NCBI GenBank assembly: GCA_021383565.1
Contig: CP079699.1
Span: forward strand, 1,116,001 to 1,180,000
Direction of reading: 5' to 3'
DNA: 64,000 bases
Source of the DNA: Levilactobacillus brevis
GTDB lineage: Bacteria > Bacillota > Bacilli > Lactobacillales > Lactobacillaceae
The notes under the pieces were generated by a model. The model did no database searches. It was not told the DNA's origin and saw only the letters and a program-made list of their open reading frames with translations. A program made the position numbers and the translations under genes. Of the stretch, positions 46,957 to 57,600 are shown in pieces. Each line of letters opens with the position of its first letter. Within the stretch, counting starts at the first letter, position 1.

Positions 46957-48315
46957 ATGAAAGTCACAGTAGTTGGTTGTACGCATGCCGGTACCTTTGC
47001 AATTAAGCAGATCTTAGCGGAAAATCCCGATGCCGAAGTCACCGTTTATGAACGGAACGACGTCATTTCCTTTCTGTCCTGCGGGATCGCGCTCTACCTC
47101 GGTGGAAAAGTCGCCGACCCCCAAGGCCTGTTCTACTCCAGTCCTAAGGAACTCGCCGAACTGGGCGCCAACGTTCAAATGAACCATGACGTCTTAAACA
47201 TTGACCCAGAAGCGAAAACGGTTACAGTCGAAGACTTGACCACTCATGAACAAACCACGGATACCTACGACAAGCTCGTGATGACCTCTGGCTCATGGCC
47301 AATCGTCCCGAAGATTCCGGGTATCGACAACGCAAAGGTCAAGCTCTGCAAGAACTGGGCCCACGCCCAGACGTTGATTGAAGAAGCCAAGAGTGCCCAG
47401 CACATCACGGTCATCGGTGCCGGCTATATTGGTGCCGAATTAGCCGAAGCTTACTCCACCACCGGCCACGAGGTTACCTTGATTGACGCCATGGATCGCG
47501 TGATGCCCAAGTACTTTGACCGCGAATTCACTGATGTCATCGAACAAGACTACCGCGATAACCACGTGCAATTAGCTCTAGGCGAAACGGTCGAAAGCTT
47601 CGCCGATAGTCACGACGGTCGGTTAACCATCAAGACTGATAAGGGCAGCTACGACACCGATTTGGCTATCCTGTGCATTGGTTTCCGGCCAAACACGGAC
47701 TTACTTAAGGGGAAGGTAGATATGGCCCAGAATGGCGCCATCATCACCGATGACTACATGCGCTCCTCTAACCCCGACATCTTCGCGGCGGGTGATAGTG
47801 CAGCGGTCCACTACAACCCAACGCATCAAAACGCCTACATTCCTTTGGCCACCAACGCGGTGCGACAAGGGATTCTCGTGGGCAAGAACTTAGTCAAGCC
47901 TACCGTTAAATACATGGGCACCCAGTCGTCATCCGGTCTCGAACTTTACGGTCGGACGATTGTCTCCACTGGTTTAACGCTGGCCGCCGCGGAACAACAA
48001 GGTCTCCGCGCCGAACAGGTCATCGTCAAGGATAACTACCGGCCAGAGTTCATGCCTACCACGGAACCCGTTCTGATGTCTCTGGTCTACGATCCCGATA
48101 CCCGTCGAATTCTCGGTGGTGCCCTGATGAGCAAGTACGACGTTTCCCAATCCGCCAATACCCTGTCCGTCTGCATCCAAAACGAAAACACGATTGACGA
48201 CTTGGCAATGGTCGACATGCTCTTCCAGCCTAACTTTGACCGGCCATTCAACTACCTCAACATTGTGGCCCAAGCGGCACAAGCACAGGCAGCTAAGTTG
48301 ACCCCGGCTGAATAA
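46957..48315 (+). CDS. nox: NADH oxidase (water-forming type)
   Basis: A 452-residue FAD/NAD-dependent oxidoreductase of the Nox/CoA-disulfide reductase family. The N-terminal VVGCTHAGTFA forms the FAD-binding loop with His10; FLSCGIALYLGG holds the redox-active Cys42; ITVIGAGYIGAELAEAY binds NADH; FAAGDSA is the second FAD motif. It uses oxygen to regenerate NAD+, which lets heterofermenters gain extra ATP from acetyl phosphate. ATG 46957 follows TAGGAGG. It is monocistronic with a terminator. Confidence 0.93.
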   Translation: MKVTVVGCTHAGTFAIKQILAENPDAEVTVYERNDVISFLSCGIALYLGGKVADPQGLFYSSPKELAELGANVQMNHDVLNIDPEAKTVTVEDLTTHEQTTDTYDKLVMTSGSWPIVPKIPGIDNAKVKLCKNWAHAQTLIEEAKSAQHITVIGAGYIGAELAEAYSTTGHEVTLIDAMDRVMPKYFDREFTDVIEQDYRDNHVQLALGETVESFADSHDGRLTIKTDKGSYDTDLAILCIGFRPNTDLLKGKVDMAQNGAIITDDYMRSSNPDIFAAGDSAAVHYNPTHQNAYIPLATNAVRQGILVGKNLVKPTVKYMGTQSSSGLELYGRTIVSTGLTLAAAEQQGLRAEQVIVKDNYRPEFMPTTEPVLMSLVYDPDTRRILGGALMSKYDVSQSANTLSVCIQNENTIDDLAMVDMLFQPNFDRPFNYLNIVAQAAQAQAAKLTPAE

Positions 48316-48334
48316 ATCAAATAACTATTTCTCT

Positions 48335-48380
48335 CAGAGTCATTGCTCACGGTTTAACGTGGCAGTGGCTCTTTTATTTT
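48335..48380 (+). terminator. Intrinsic terminator of nox
   Basis: AGAGTCATTGC pairs imperfectly with GCAGTGGCTCT, followed by TTTATTTT. Confidence 0.7.
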
Positions 48381-48485
48381 GATGTCCCAACACTGATGGC
48401 CGGGAAAGTTTGCTTTTACTTATCGGGCGTTAACCGTTTAATCGTCATACCAGTGACTGGCCGTTTACATCCTTGTTAACCGTTT

Positions 48486-48522
48486 AAAAAGGGCCTGAGC
48501 ACAACCTGCTCAGGCCCTTTTT
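48486..48522. terminator. Bidirectional intrinsic terminator between nox and the WxL gene
   Basis: A perfect 15-16-bp stem beginning AAAAAGGGCCTGAGC and ending GCTCAGGCCCTTTTT serves either strand, most likely the minus-strand surface-protein gene. Confidence 0.85.
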
Positions 48523-48597
48523 AGCTATTCTGCTTGATTTATCGTCTGACCACGATCTAGGTAAGCCCGATCGTGGCCACGGTTTAAGCTGCCCTAG

Positions 48598-50717
48598 TCA
48601 GGGAACATTGTTCAACGTCCACGTAATCGCCGCTTCGTATTGTCCTTGAACAGCGTCGCCATTCACTTCTAGCACCAGCCCGGCTTCATCGTCCCAGCCC
48701 CCGACCACGTCCGTCACGTCATCGTTGGCACTGGAGGTCCCACTCATCACGGTCATTGGCGTGGTCGTGACTACACTTTTCTGGTCACTATCGTGATAGT
48801 AAAGGTCGCCAGCCAACTCGCGCCCATCCGCTGTCGTGAATTTCGTTCCTGCCACTTGCAACGACCACTGTGCACCGGCTTCGCGGGTATCTAAAATCTT
48901 CACTTGCCAGTCCTTCGTCCGTTTGATTGTTTGCTTATAACCAGTCAGATCCGCGCTTTCAAAGGAACTGTTGGCCGAAACTTCTTGAAATAACAGCTGC
49001 CCCGGCACATTAATCGTGTAGGTTACCGTATTCGACACGTTATGGTAAGGGTCCTCAACATTTAGCTTCAGTGTGTTCGCCCCCGCCTTCAAGTCGGCGG
49101 CCTGAACGGTATAGTTGAACCGGCCGCTACTATTGTCGTCGCCAGCTGTCATCGCAAAGTCGGCCTGTGTCTTCCCATTCAGCGTTGGGTGAACCGTCAT
49201 ATCCGTGTTGTGCAGGTTAACCCCTTCCGGAATCACCACCAAGCCCTTGAAGGTCGCGTCTTCACCGGCTTCTAGCTGAACACTACTGCCCGATAGCGAG
49301 AAGAGGTTCAATTCCAACGTGGGATTAATGGTAAATGACGGCGTGTCCGCCGTAACCACACCGTTAACTGCGGAGAAACGACTGGTATCCGCCGCAACCG
49401 TCGTCGCTGCCTTCAAGTCAGCGGCTGTCCCGGTAAAGGAAATCGTCGCCGTGGCATTCTCAGCGTTCAACGCTTCCGTCAGCGTCACCGCCACCTGATT
49501 GTCGGTCATGCCCGCCAGACTCACACTGGCCGTCTTACCGTTTTGGTATCGAATCGTGGCCGTGTTGTCATACGTCAGGTCGGTCGGTAGCTGAATCTTA
49601 GCCGCCACGTCCTTCCAGGATTGCTTGCCATCATGGTAGTTCAGCTGATAGTCCAGGCGGAACTTGTGCGTCCCCTTGAGGACGTCACCGTTGCCAACGA
49701 CCTGCTGCGTCGTCAGGTCGGTCAGCGTCGTTGTCGCCTTGGCGTTGACTAATCCCGGAATCTTTTCCATCACGACTAAGTTATTCTCGTAGCTGTCACC
49801 GGTCGCCCCGGTAAAGCCCCACCGGACCTGCCCCGTGTTGTCTGGATCAATTTTTTCCAGATCAATATCGGCCGTCTTGCTGATACCCGTCTGCTCGTGG
49901 CCCGTGGCTGGATCCTTGTCGTTAAACGTGTAAGTCATCTGCCGCTTATCGGCATTCCAATCTAGCGTCAGATGGTGCCAAGACCCGTTTGACAGCAACG
50001 TGTAGTCGCCGGTGATAGCGCCTTCATGAGTTTGCGTGGCGTAGTAGCCTGATGCCGGAATCGGGAGCAGTTGGGACGCCTTCACCATCTGGTAGGTGCT
50101 CACTTCACCCGGGTAGTTGTAGGCCAGGTGCGGCCCTGCCAATTTACCATCAAAGGAATCCGCGTCACCCGCGTTGGAATAACTCGTAGAACTGTTTAAA
50201 TGCGTATCAAATTCCAACGCCCAACTGCGCTGAATGGCACTCGCAGCCAATTTATCTGCCGTCGATTGTTTCTTGTCGGTATCCACGCCCCACACGCCCA
50301 AGGTTTCACCGGAGATGGTCTTGCCATAAGTCGGCGTCGCGGCGAGTTCCCGCGAATCGTTCTGTAAGACCAGCGCCATCCCATCGGCCGCCTTCTTTCC
50401 GGTATTTCCGAAATACAGCCACATCGAAGCCGTTTCATTTTTAGTCAGATCAAAAGCGTTGTCCGTCGTGGACCATAACGCACCGAACTGCTTCTTGCCG
50501 TTATTCACCTTAGCGGCCTGGGTCCCCGACGTCGACGTGTCCACGACCGCCGCCTGATTGTTCGTCGTAGTCCCGGCGTGAAAATGTTCTCCAGGGAAAT
50601 TCCCTGGGGTGCCGATTTCAAGGCATTATCGTAATCTGTGTCGGCGTGCGCGGTACCGCCCCCAAACAGGAGGGCCCCCAGACCCGCGACGACGCCTAAC
50701 CAAGTTCTCCATTTCAT
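48598..50717 (-). pseudogene. Lectin-like/WxL-domain cell-surface protein, single-base frameshift near residue 45
   Basis: A signal peptide (KWRTWLGVVAGLGALLFGGG...AHA) starts at ATG 50717 after GGAG and continues DTDYDNALKSAPQGISLENIF. The frame then jumps: the remaining 648 codons (from GTG 50544) are in another frame. Adding one base in the T4 run at 50581-50584 (A4 on plus) joins them as ENIFHAGTTTNNQAAVVD. The body has an L-type lectin domain (about 220 residues; FGALWST, ALEFDTHLNS, WHHLTLDWNADKRQMTY), Ig-like middle parts, and a C-terminal WxL domain (QWSLQVAG, ITWTLNNVP) that binds peptidoglycan. Without the fix no exported lectin is made. A sequencing error is possible. Confidence 0.8.
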
Positions 50718-50972
50718 CGGTAAACGCTCCTTTCCGCCCCCAAACGGTGTTGGCCCTCAATTGACTAAACAACGTGCTACTTCCTCGCTTAAAGAATACC
50801 ATGCCTTCATCATTTGCCGGATAATTGGTCAAAATCTCAAGCATTTTCTTCTAAAAATGAGTGTGCCGGGTTAGGTTGGCGGGCGCTGGCAAAATACCGG
50901 TGTGGTCGGCTAAGAACTGTCCGAAAAATCGTTATATAAAAAACGTGATCCGAGCGATCACGTTGATGATGT

Positions 50973-52526
50973 TACTTTTACTGTATGTGGTGGCAGTATT
51001 TCTAAAGCATACGACAAACTTCCCGCGTAAATGCAATTGTTCTTAACCTTACTGATTTGCAGTACTTCTAAAGCACAATTCAGATTGGCGAAACTCAATT
51101 GGTGGTTCTTGACCTTACTGATTTGCAGTACTTCTAAAGCCTCACGTCAGGCATTTTAGTGTTTGATGTTGTTCTTGACCTTACTGATTTGCAGTACTTC
51201 TAAAGCGACAAATTAGCCCAGTCATCATTGGTACCCGTTCTTGACCTTACTGATTTGCAGTACTTCTAAAGCCAGATAGTGTTTGCTATCGCAGTGGTTT
51301 AGGTTCTTGACCTTACTGATTTGCAGTACTTCTAAAGCCGTTTCGAAAGATGGCCATCACTGACCACCGTTCTTGACCTTACTGATTTGCAGTACTTCTA
51401 AAGCCTGTACTATGCAATCCATATATCTGATCCAGTTCTTGACCTTACTGATTTGCAGTACTTCTAAAGCACCACTTACCGGTGAACACATCGGCAAACG
51501 GTTCTTGACCTTACTGATTTGCAGTACTTCTAAAGCCATCCTCCATCATCTTCACCGCATCATCAAGTTCTTGACCTTACTGATTTGCAGTACTTCTAAA
51601 GCATCCCTAACGTGTTTAAAACCCAGACCATAGTTCTTGACCTTACTGATTTGCAGTACTTCTAAAGCGCTTTCTCGGCGTCGTCGACAAACTCGCCGGT
51701 TCTTGACCTTACTGATTTGCAGTACTTCTAAAGCCTGATGTTGTGTCAGTTGTAAGCAAGTTGTGTTCTTGACCTTACTGATTTGCAGTACTTCTAAAGC
51801 GGGTCACGAAGAGGACTCTACAGTACTACGGTTCTTGACCTTACTGATTTGCAGTACTTCTAAAGCACCAGTTTTTGAATTTCCATGGCCCCGATAGTTC
51901 TTGACCTTACTGATTTGCAGTACTTCTAAAGCGAATCACACGTGAGGTAGCACCCAATGCCGGTTCTTGACCTTACTGATTTGCAGTACTTCTAAAGCAC
52001 GTGTAGGTAAAGAATGGGACGGCACGAAGTTCTTGACCTTACTGATTTGCAGTACTTCTAAAGCTAGTCTTTGGGATTGCTGATGCGACGGCGTGTTCTT
52101 GACCTTACTGATTTGCAGTACTTCTAAAGCTAACGGATTGCCGCGCTCAATGTATGCCAAGTTCTTGACCTTACTGATTTGCAGTACTTCTAAAGCACGA
52201 CGGACGAACAGTTCTTGCTAAAATCAGTTCTTGACCTTACTGATTTGCAGTACTTCTAAAGCTCGACCTCTTCAATGCTGCGATGTGCCTCAGTTCTTGA
52301 CCTTACTGATTTGCAGTACTTCTAAAGCATAAATCTAAGAAGACTAGCTAGTCCTTTGGTTCTTGACCTTACTGATTTGCAGTACTTCTAAAGCATCACG
52401 CTGAAATTGAGTTTTTACGAGGAAGTTCTTGACCTTACTGATTTGCAGTACTTCTAAAGCACTGACTTTGATGGGCATGAGGATCTTGCTGTTCTTGACC
52501 TTACTGATTTGCAGTACTTCTAAAGC
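50973..52526 (-). CRISPR. Type II-A CRISPR array, 23 full repeats plus one decayed terminal repeat
   Basis: The 36-base repeat (plus strand begins GTTCTTGACCTTACTG and ends GTACTTCTAAAGC) recurs every 66 bases from 51039 to 52526, so every spacer is exactly 30 bases. A decayed copy at 50973-51008 keeps 15 of the last 16 bases, and the repeat at 51039 has one substitution. Decay on the left marks the leader-distal end. Transcription is inferred on the minus strand, because the tracrRNA anti-repeat resembles the plus-strand repeat. This gives 23 spacers. The short leader (52527-52560) follows csn2. Confidence 0.97.
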
Positions 52527-52560
52527 CGTTATTTTCACACCAACATCTCATCATAAATTC
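52527..52560 (-). promoter_or_regulatory. CRISPR leader end between csn2 and the first repeat
   Basis: Only 34 bases separate the csn2 stop from the leader-proximal repeat. On the minus strand they end ...GAAAATAACG. Any promoter or integration motif must lie here or inside the 3' end of csn2. Confidence 0.5.
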
Positions 52561-53226
52561 TTACCAGAGAACAAAATCGCTATCAATGTAGTGATAGTCG
52601 CATTCTTTGAAGTAATCCTTTCGACGGGTAGCTGAAAATTCGATTAGAAGAAAGGGCAAGTCAACATTAGCCATGAACCTCACCAACATTCCCAGCTGGC
52701 TGACCTGAAGATAATGGCTAACATTGGTCAAAACAATCATGTGTTGATCATGCAATTCTAAAAGCACTTTAACTAATGTTTCAATTATACCATACGGATT
52801 TTCTTGAATGTCAGGTGCCAACTGAATCCCACTAAATTTTACCAATTTCGCAATCTCTGGCATCGTTGGGAGTTCCATTGGTACATCCATGAGATAGCTA
52901 TCTGCTAACATCTGCGATAGTAGTTCACGCAAGCCATCGGCCAACTTTACTGTTTGGTCATCAGCTAATAATTTGACCAACTTAGTCTGAAGTTTTCGCT
53001 GGAATAGCTCGTTCAAATCCAGAGTCAACATCGGATCGCCAAACCACTGTGCCCCCCTTTTAGCCGGCACAGATGCAAAATTATCATCACTTACCTTGAC
53101 TGTATCTGCTTTTCCTTGAACACCTGCAGTCAACTCACGATAGACTCGCTGTGATCCGGTGTCAATCACCGTGATCTTTCCCGGCTGTACAGAAAATGGC
53201 GGAAAACTATAATAGGTCACATTCAT
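52561..53226 (-). CDS. csn2: CRISPR-associated protein Csn2 (type II-A)
   Basis: A 221-residue protein of the short Csn2 type, a tetrameric ring that binds double-stranded DNA ends and helps spacer acquisition. Position and length, a short beta start (VTYYSFPPF), a central helical arm (TKLVKLLADDQTVKLADGLRELLSQML) and the C-terminal LLIEFSATRRKDYFKECDYHYIDSDF identify it. The ATG overlaps the cas2 stop by 4 bases. Confidence 0.92.
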   Translation of the reverse strand: MNVTYYSFPPFSVQPGKITVIDTGSQRVYRELTAGVQGKADTVKVSDDNFASVPAKRGAQWFGDPMLTLDLNELFQRKLQTKLVKLLADDQTVKLADGLRELLSQMLADSYLMDVPMELPTMPEIAKLVKFSGIQLAPDIQENPYGIIETLVKVLLELHDQHMIVLTNVSHYLQVSQLGMLVRFMANVDLPFLLIEFSATRRKDYFKECDYHYIDSDFVLW

Positions 53227-53528
53227 ATCATAATCGTCCTTTCTGCTGAATTGATAATGTCGTGATTGGGTTCTCCCGCAATAAAGTGCATGGCTTGATA
53301 TTGTTTCTCCGTCAGCATTACCGACTGCACTAATCCCTTTTCCGGCGTAATAGCGGCAATGCGTTGTTCAACGGCCTTGGCATTCTTAGAATTGGCACAA
53401 ACACGGACATATACGGAGAACTGCATCATGAAGAATCCCTCAGAGATCAATATCTTTCGAAAACGTCGGTAATTTCGACGATCTTCACTACTTACCATCG
53501 GCAAATCAAACATAATCATTAATCGCAT
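53223..53528 (-). CDS. cas2: CRISPR-associated endoribonuclease Cas2
   Basis: A 101-residue ferredoxin-like protein with the N-terminal MIMFDLPMVSSEDRRNYRRFRK, typical of type II Cas2, and VYVRVC plus QSVMLTEKQY. The start is ATG 53528, because GAGG lies 9 bases upstream; it overlaps the 3' end of cas1 by 23 bases. With Cas1 it forms the integrase complex. Confidence 0.93.
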   Translation of the reverse strand: MRLMIMFDLPMVSSEDRRNYRRFRKILISEGFFMMQFSVYVRVCANSKNAKAVEQRIAAITPEKGLVQSVMLTEKQYQAMHFIAGEPNHDIINSAERTIMI

Positions 53529-54414
53529 AATTTGATACCTCATCGGGAACTTCGACCTCGATTCTAATCTGATCTATTTCTGCATTTAAATACTTTAAAC
53601 ATTGCCCAACGTATTTCTCCACAACATTGCTAAAGAGTTCCTTCTTCCCTTGATAGGTCATTTCCAAATCAAACAACCGAACCAAACCAAACTTCACGTC
53701 TGGGGTCAAATCATTGATTTTTTGCTGGGCGACCCAGTAATCAATAATCGGCCGAAAGGGTTCCATCAGATCAGAACCTAGATTAAACCCATTCCCGGCA
53801 TTTTTATGATGGATGCCAAAACAAGTGAGATAACCCCGTGAGACAATCACGCGATCAACCAATGATAAGAGAATTGAATAGCCATAGTTTAGGGCCGCAT
53901 TCTCAGGAACTAAGTCTGACCGCGAGAAGTCTTCACCAAACAGCAATGGGAAATATTGCCTAGCAACCACAGCTTCTCGATTGGTGGCATCATCCAACTC
54001 CAACTTATCTACTTCATCCCTTAAACTTCGTGTTTCCGCGCCTAGAAGATCAGCCACGGCAATCTGATTAGCCATTTTAGCCGCAACCACTCTGGTCCAT
54101 AAATTAGCTACGCGATCATGCGGCCAATTGACTTGTGAGGTGACTAATGCCGCAGTTCGCAAGTGAGGATAGCATTCGGCCGTCTCGCAGATCGGTTGGC
54201 CATCTCTCCCAGTAAAAATTATTTTTACGTGTTCTTCGGACAAGGCTGCTACCGCGGCGGTCGTGATGACCGCTTGTAACGTCTGAATCAGTAACACATT
54301 CACCTGATCTACCGGCACATGTAGTCGATCCGAATCTGTCTGAATCACTAGGTTACCCGTAGTCAACGAGACTTTGGCATGCTGACTAATCATAATTGTT
54401 CGCCATCCCATCAT
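53506..54414 (-). CDS. cas1: CRISPR-associated integrase Cas1 (type II)
   Basis: A 302-residue metal-dependent integrase. NREAVVARQYFPLLFG carries the first catalytic Glu, GIHHKNAGNGFNLGSDLMEPFRPIID the His and Asp/Glu ligands. A strong GGAGG (about 54418-54422) serves the ATG at 54414 or the one directly after it. Its start region lies back to back with the tracrRNA promoter, so cas1-cas2-csn2 are probably transcribed apart from cas9. Confidence 0.95.
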   Translation of the reverse strand: MMGWRTIMISQHAKVSLTTGNLVIQTDSDRLHVPVDQVNVLLIQTLQAVITTAAVAALSEEHVKIIFTGRDGQPICETAECYPHLRTAALVTSQVNWPHDRVANLWTRVVAAKMANQIAVADLLGAETRSLRDEVDKLELDDATNREAVVARQYFPLLFGEDFSRSDLVPENAALNYGYSILLSLVDRVIVSRGYLTCFGIHHKNAGNGFNLGSDLMEPFRPIIDYWVAQQKINDLTPDVKFGLVRLFDLEMTYQGKKELFSNVVEKYVGQCLKYLNAEIDQIRIEVEVPDEVSNYAINDYV

Positions 54415-54423
54415 TCATCCTCC

Positions 54424-54452
54424 TTGCGTTATACGTTGCAACATGGTATTCT
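54424..54452 (+). promoter_or_regulatory. tracrRNA promoter
   Basis: TTGCGT (54424-54429), a 17-base spacer and TATTCT (54447-54452) on the plus strand, overlapping the upstream region of cas1. Confidence 0.65.
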
Positions 54453-54458
54453 GATATT

Positions 54459-54613
54459 GGTCAAGTTGACCTGCTTGACCTCACTGATTTGCAGTACTGC
54501 GTTAAAGTCAAACAAGGTGGTTTACCCCACCAAGTTTCATCTTATGAGCTCGTTATCGGGCCATTACATATGTATCGTGTGCACACCGGTATTTCCCGGG
54601 TGCACACTTTTTT
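54459..54613 (+). ncRNA. tracrRNA (type II-A)
   Basis: The anti-repeat at about 54474-54509 (CTTGACCTCACTGATTTGCAG, then TACTGCGTTAAAG) is nearly the plus-strand repeat, so it pairs with a crRNA made from the minus strand, with a bulge near its end. A nexus hairpin GGTGG/CCACC (54516-54535 region) follows, then a small TACATATGTA stem and a terminator hairpin (GTGTGCA...TGCACAC, to 54607) with T6. It lies on the strand opposite to cas1 and cas9, in the gap between them. Confidence 0.9.
54577..54613 (+). terminator. tracrRNA terminator
   Basis: GTGTGCA plus CCGG pair with CCGG plus TGCACAC, followed by T6, converging on the cas9 stop at 54625. Confidence 0.88.
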
Positions 54614-54624
54614 ATTTCAAAAAT

Positions 54625-57600
54625 CTAAAGATCTGCTAACTTCACGTATCGCTTGAAAAGTCCTGTGGGAGACTCATAAACAATTTGAGCTTGAGCCGTC
54701 AGAGTAATTCCTGATGGTACTTGAAGCATCCCAAGTGAGGTTTTAAATCCTAACTGCTTAAGCGGTCGTCTTGTCATATTACTATGCAGGCCCATCATGA
54801 TGTCCGTCAAAGTAGATGTCATGCCAGGCTGTGTCACCTTTCCGTTCGCATCACGAACGTCCTGAATTGGCAGTTCACTAAACGCTTCTCGCGAATTGAC
54901 TAATACACTTGCAAAATTATTCAGCTTACCGTAGAGTGTAAAGTATTTTTCTACCTGCGCACAAATCTCGTCAAAAATAGTTACCAGCGTATCTTTCTTC
55001 AAATCTTCTTCAGGAAATTGTAGCGCCGCCTGTAATCCTAATGGTAAAACCAACTGCTGGAAATTACGGTAATAAGTATCCGTATTTAAACCAAATTGAT
55101 GACACTTCCCATCAACAACATCTTCTATTCGCTGATGTAGATAAACTTTTGGTAGTACAACATCGAAATTCTTAACCTTGCCTTTAGTGTTTGTTAACTC
55201 TGGCGTTAACACTTGTTTAGTCGCCTCATCCAACGTCAAACCAGACTCCTGCTGTAATTGTCTTAACTGTTCGAGCATCCTAGTCCGCACACCCACTACT
55301 TTGTATGATGGCTGTTTACCATTTATACGAACAATTGCCAAGTAAGCTGTCGTCTGTCCCGAATAGCCACCATAAACCGTCGTGTCACGATTATTTTTAG
55401 CCGGAATCAAATCCCGTTTATGCTTAGCTTTCCCAGGATTTTGCTTATCCATAATTGCCTTATAAATGGTCTGATTAAACAACGCACCATGATTCTCAAG
55501 CACTTCATGTGTCACCAGCAAATGTTTCAAGCTCATCAAGTGCTTGACATACGCCACATCATCTTTTCGATTCCACAAAATCTCACCAGTTTGCAAATCA
55601 GTAATTTTTTCATCCGCCTTATCGGCAACTAAATCATGAATAAAGTTAAATCGACGCAAGTCCAACTGCGGTGCAGCCTGGTACTGACCGTAAACAAAGA
55701 ACCGTTCCAGCTTAGGGTAACGTTTCAGTAAGTAAGTCCCGATACGAACTGCTAAGAAAGCGTCAATCGCATGGTGATAATCATTCAACTCTCGCAACTT
55801 AGGCAATTTCAGTTCTTGTCGGAATTGATGCGTCAACCCAGCTTTAACCGAGATAAGCTTAGTCGTTGCCGGATTGTACTCCGTACTCAAAACATCCGTG
55901 ACTAGCTTAATCACTTGACGCGTTTCAACCAATTGCCGATTAATAAATCCGGTTGCATATTTATTAATTTCATTTGGTCGCATTAATAAATGCTTGAGTT
56001 TACGTGCACTGATTAGGCCTGATGACCGCCAAAGTTCCCATGTACCGCGCATCTTATCCGCAAATAGCTCGGAAGCAAAGGCGTCATTTTTTTCTCGATT
56101 TACCTTTTGACCTACTAGTACCCGATTATCTAACGAATCATCTTTAACCAAAGACTGCGGTAGAATGTGATCGATATCATACGACGATAATGCATCGATA
56201 TTCAGACGCTTACCCGTATACATATCTCGACCATTCTGCAGGAAGTAAAGCATCAGACGCGTAGTGAATTGGGCTTTATTCTTGATTCGATCCTTGAGTT
56301 CCGTCTTAACCGCATCATCAACAATTATCTTTGCCTGATCAGCGTACAGATCACTGAGCTTTTTCTGCCGTTGTCGGGTTCGCTGCGGATTCTGATCAGC
56401 ACCCCGGGCCGCCTCGATAAAGATACGACTAGGTGCTTGACCATGATGCGCTTTCTGAATGTCTCGGACCACTAACAAAATTTGCCGTAAGGCCTTTTTA
56501 TTTTGTGGCGACGTGTACATCTCGTTAATCGTATCGAACACATCTTGCTTCGCCAGCCCAGCTGCGTTAATCTCGGCAATGGCTTTCGCATAGTCTGATC
56601 GGCTCACAATCTGCATGAAGTTCCATTGTGTCTGCCATAATTGATCGAGAATTGACAACCCTTGTTCATCCTTGATACCTGTCAGCAAGCGTGCCGATAG
56701 CCGGCCCCAACCACGGTAACGCTTTTGACTGATTCGTTGCCGTTCCTGATCACTTAACCAGTCAATTTCACGTAACTTTTCTTTAAAGATACCGGCATCT
56801 TCAAAGACTGTTGACCAGTTAATGATTTTTTCAATATCCGCTTGTCGGTCTGGCCGATCAATATCATGCGGCAATAAATCTTTAAAATCGCGATATGTGG
56901 TCAGCGCGTTATTAAAGTGTTTGGGATCAGCTAATCCCTCGATCTTGGGCGCAGTAAGCACATCCCCGCTATTCACTAAGTTTTCACGCAACGCCTTCAC
57001 GCTGACGGTGCCGTGACCTTTAAACAACTGATTAAAAATTCGCTGTTTCTGGTTGCGCGTCAATAATTTGCCATTTACCCGAACGTTGTTTAACTCGTTT
57101 AGAACGGTGAACCGCTGATAAATCAGACTCTGTTGTGGCAACACATCTTCGCCAATAAGGTACGTATCCGTCGTCTTCATACGCTGAATAAAGTTCGTTG
57201 CCGAGGCAATCCTATCGACTTTGTCGTCAAAGTTCCACGGCGTGATGTCACCGGTATCCTTACGCACCATCCAGGAAAACTGACTTTCAGCGCTACCAGT
57301 TTGGGCTTGGGCCTCAGGCGTCACCATTGGACCGACATAGTAAGGCACCCGGAAGCTTACCAATTCGTCAATTTTATAGGGTTGCGTTGAACGATGACCT
57401 ACAACCGGATTAGGTTCCCCCAAGAAAGGATAGTAGGCTTTTTGGTTATCAATAATCATGTCTAATTCCTGTTGGTGTACCTGATAAGGAATAACCCCAT
57501 TTTCCTTTGTCCGCTGTTTGGGCATGAAGTGCTCCAATTCAATCTCGGCACTAATTTTAGTCGCCAACTCAGAATTATCATCTTTCAAAATCTTGTTCAA

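Noticed and set aside
51357-52635. Open frames with repeated ALEVLQISKVKN peptides
   Set aside because: They are translations of the CRISPR repeat; the 66-base period is a multiple of three and keeps the frame open.
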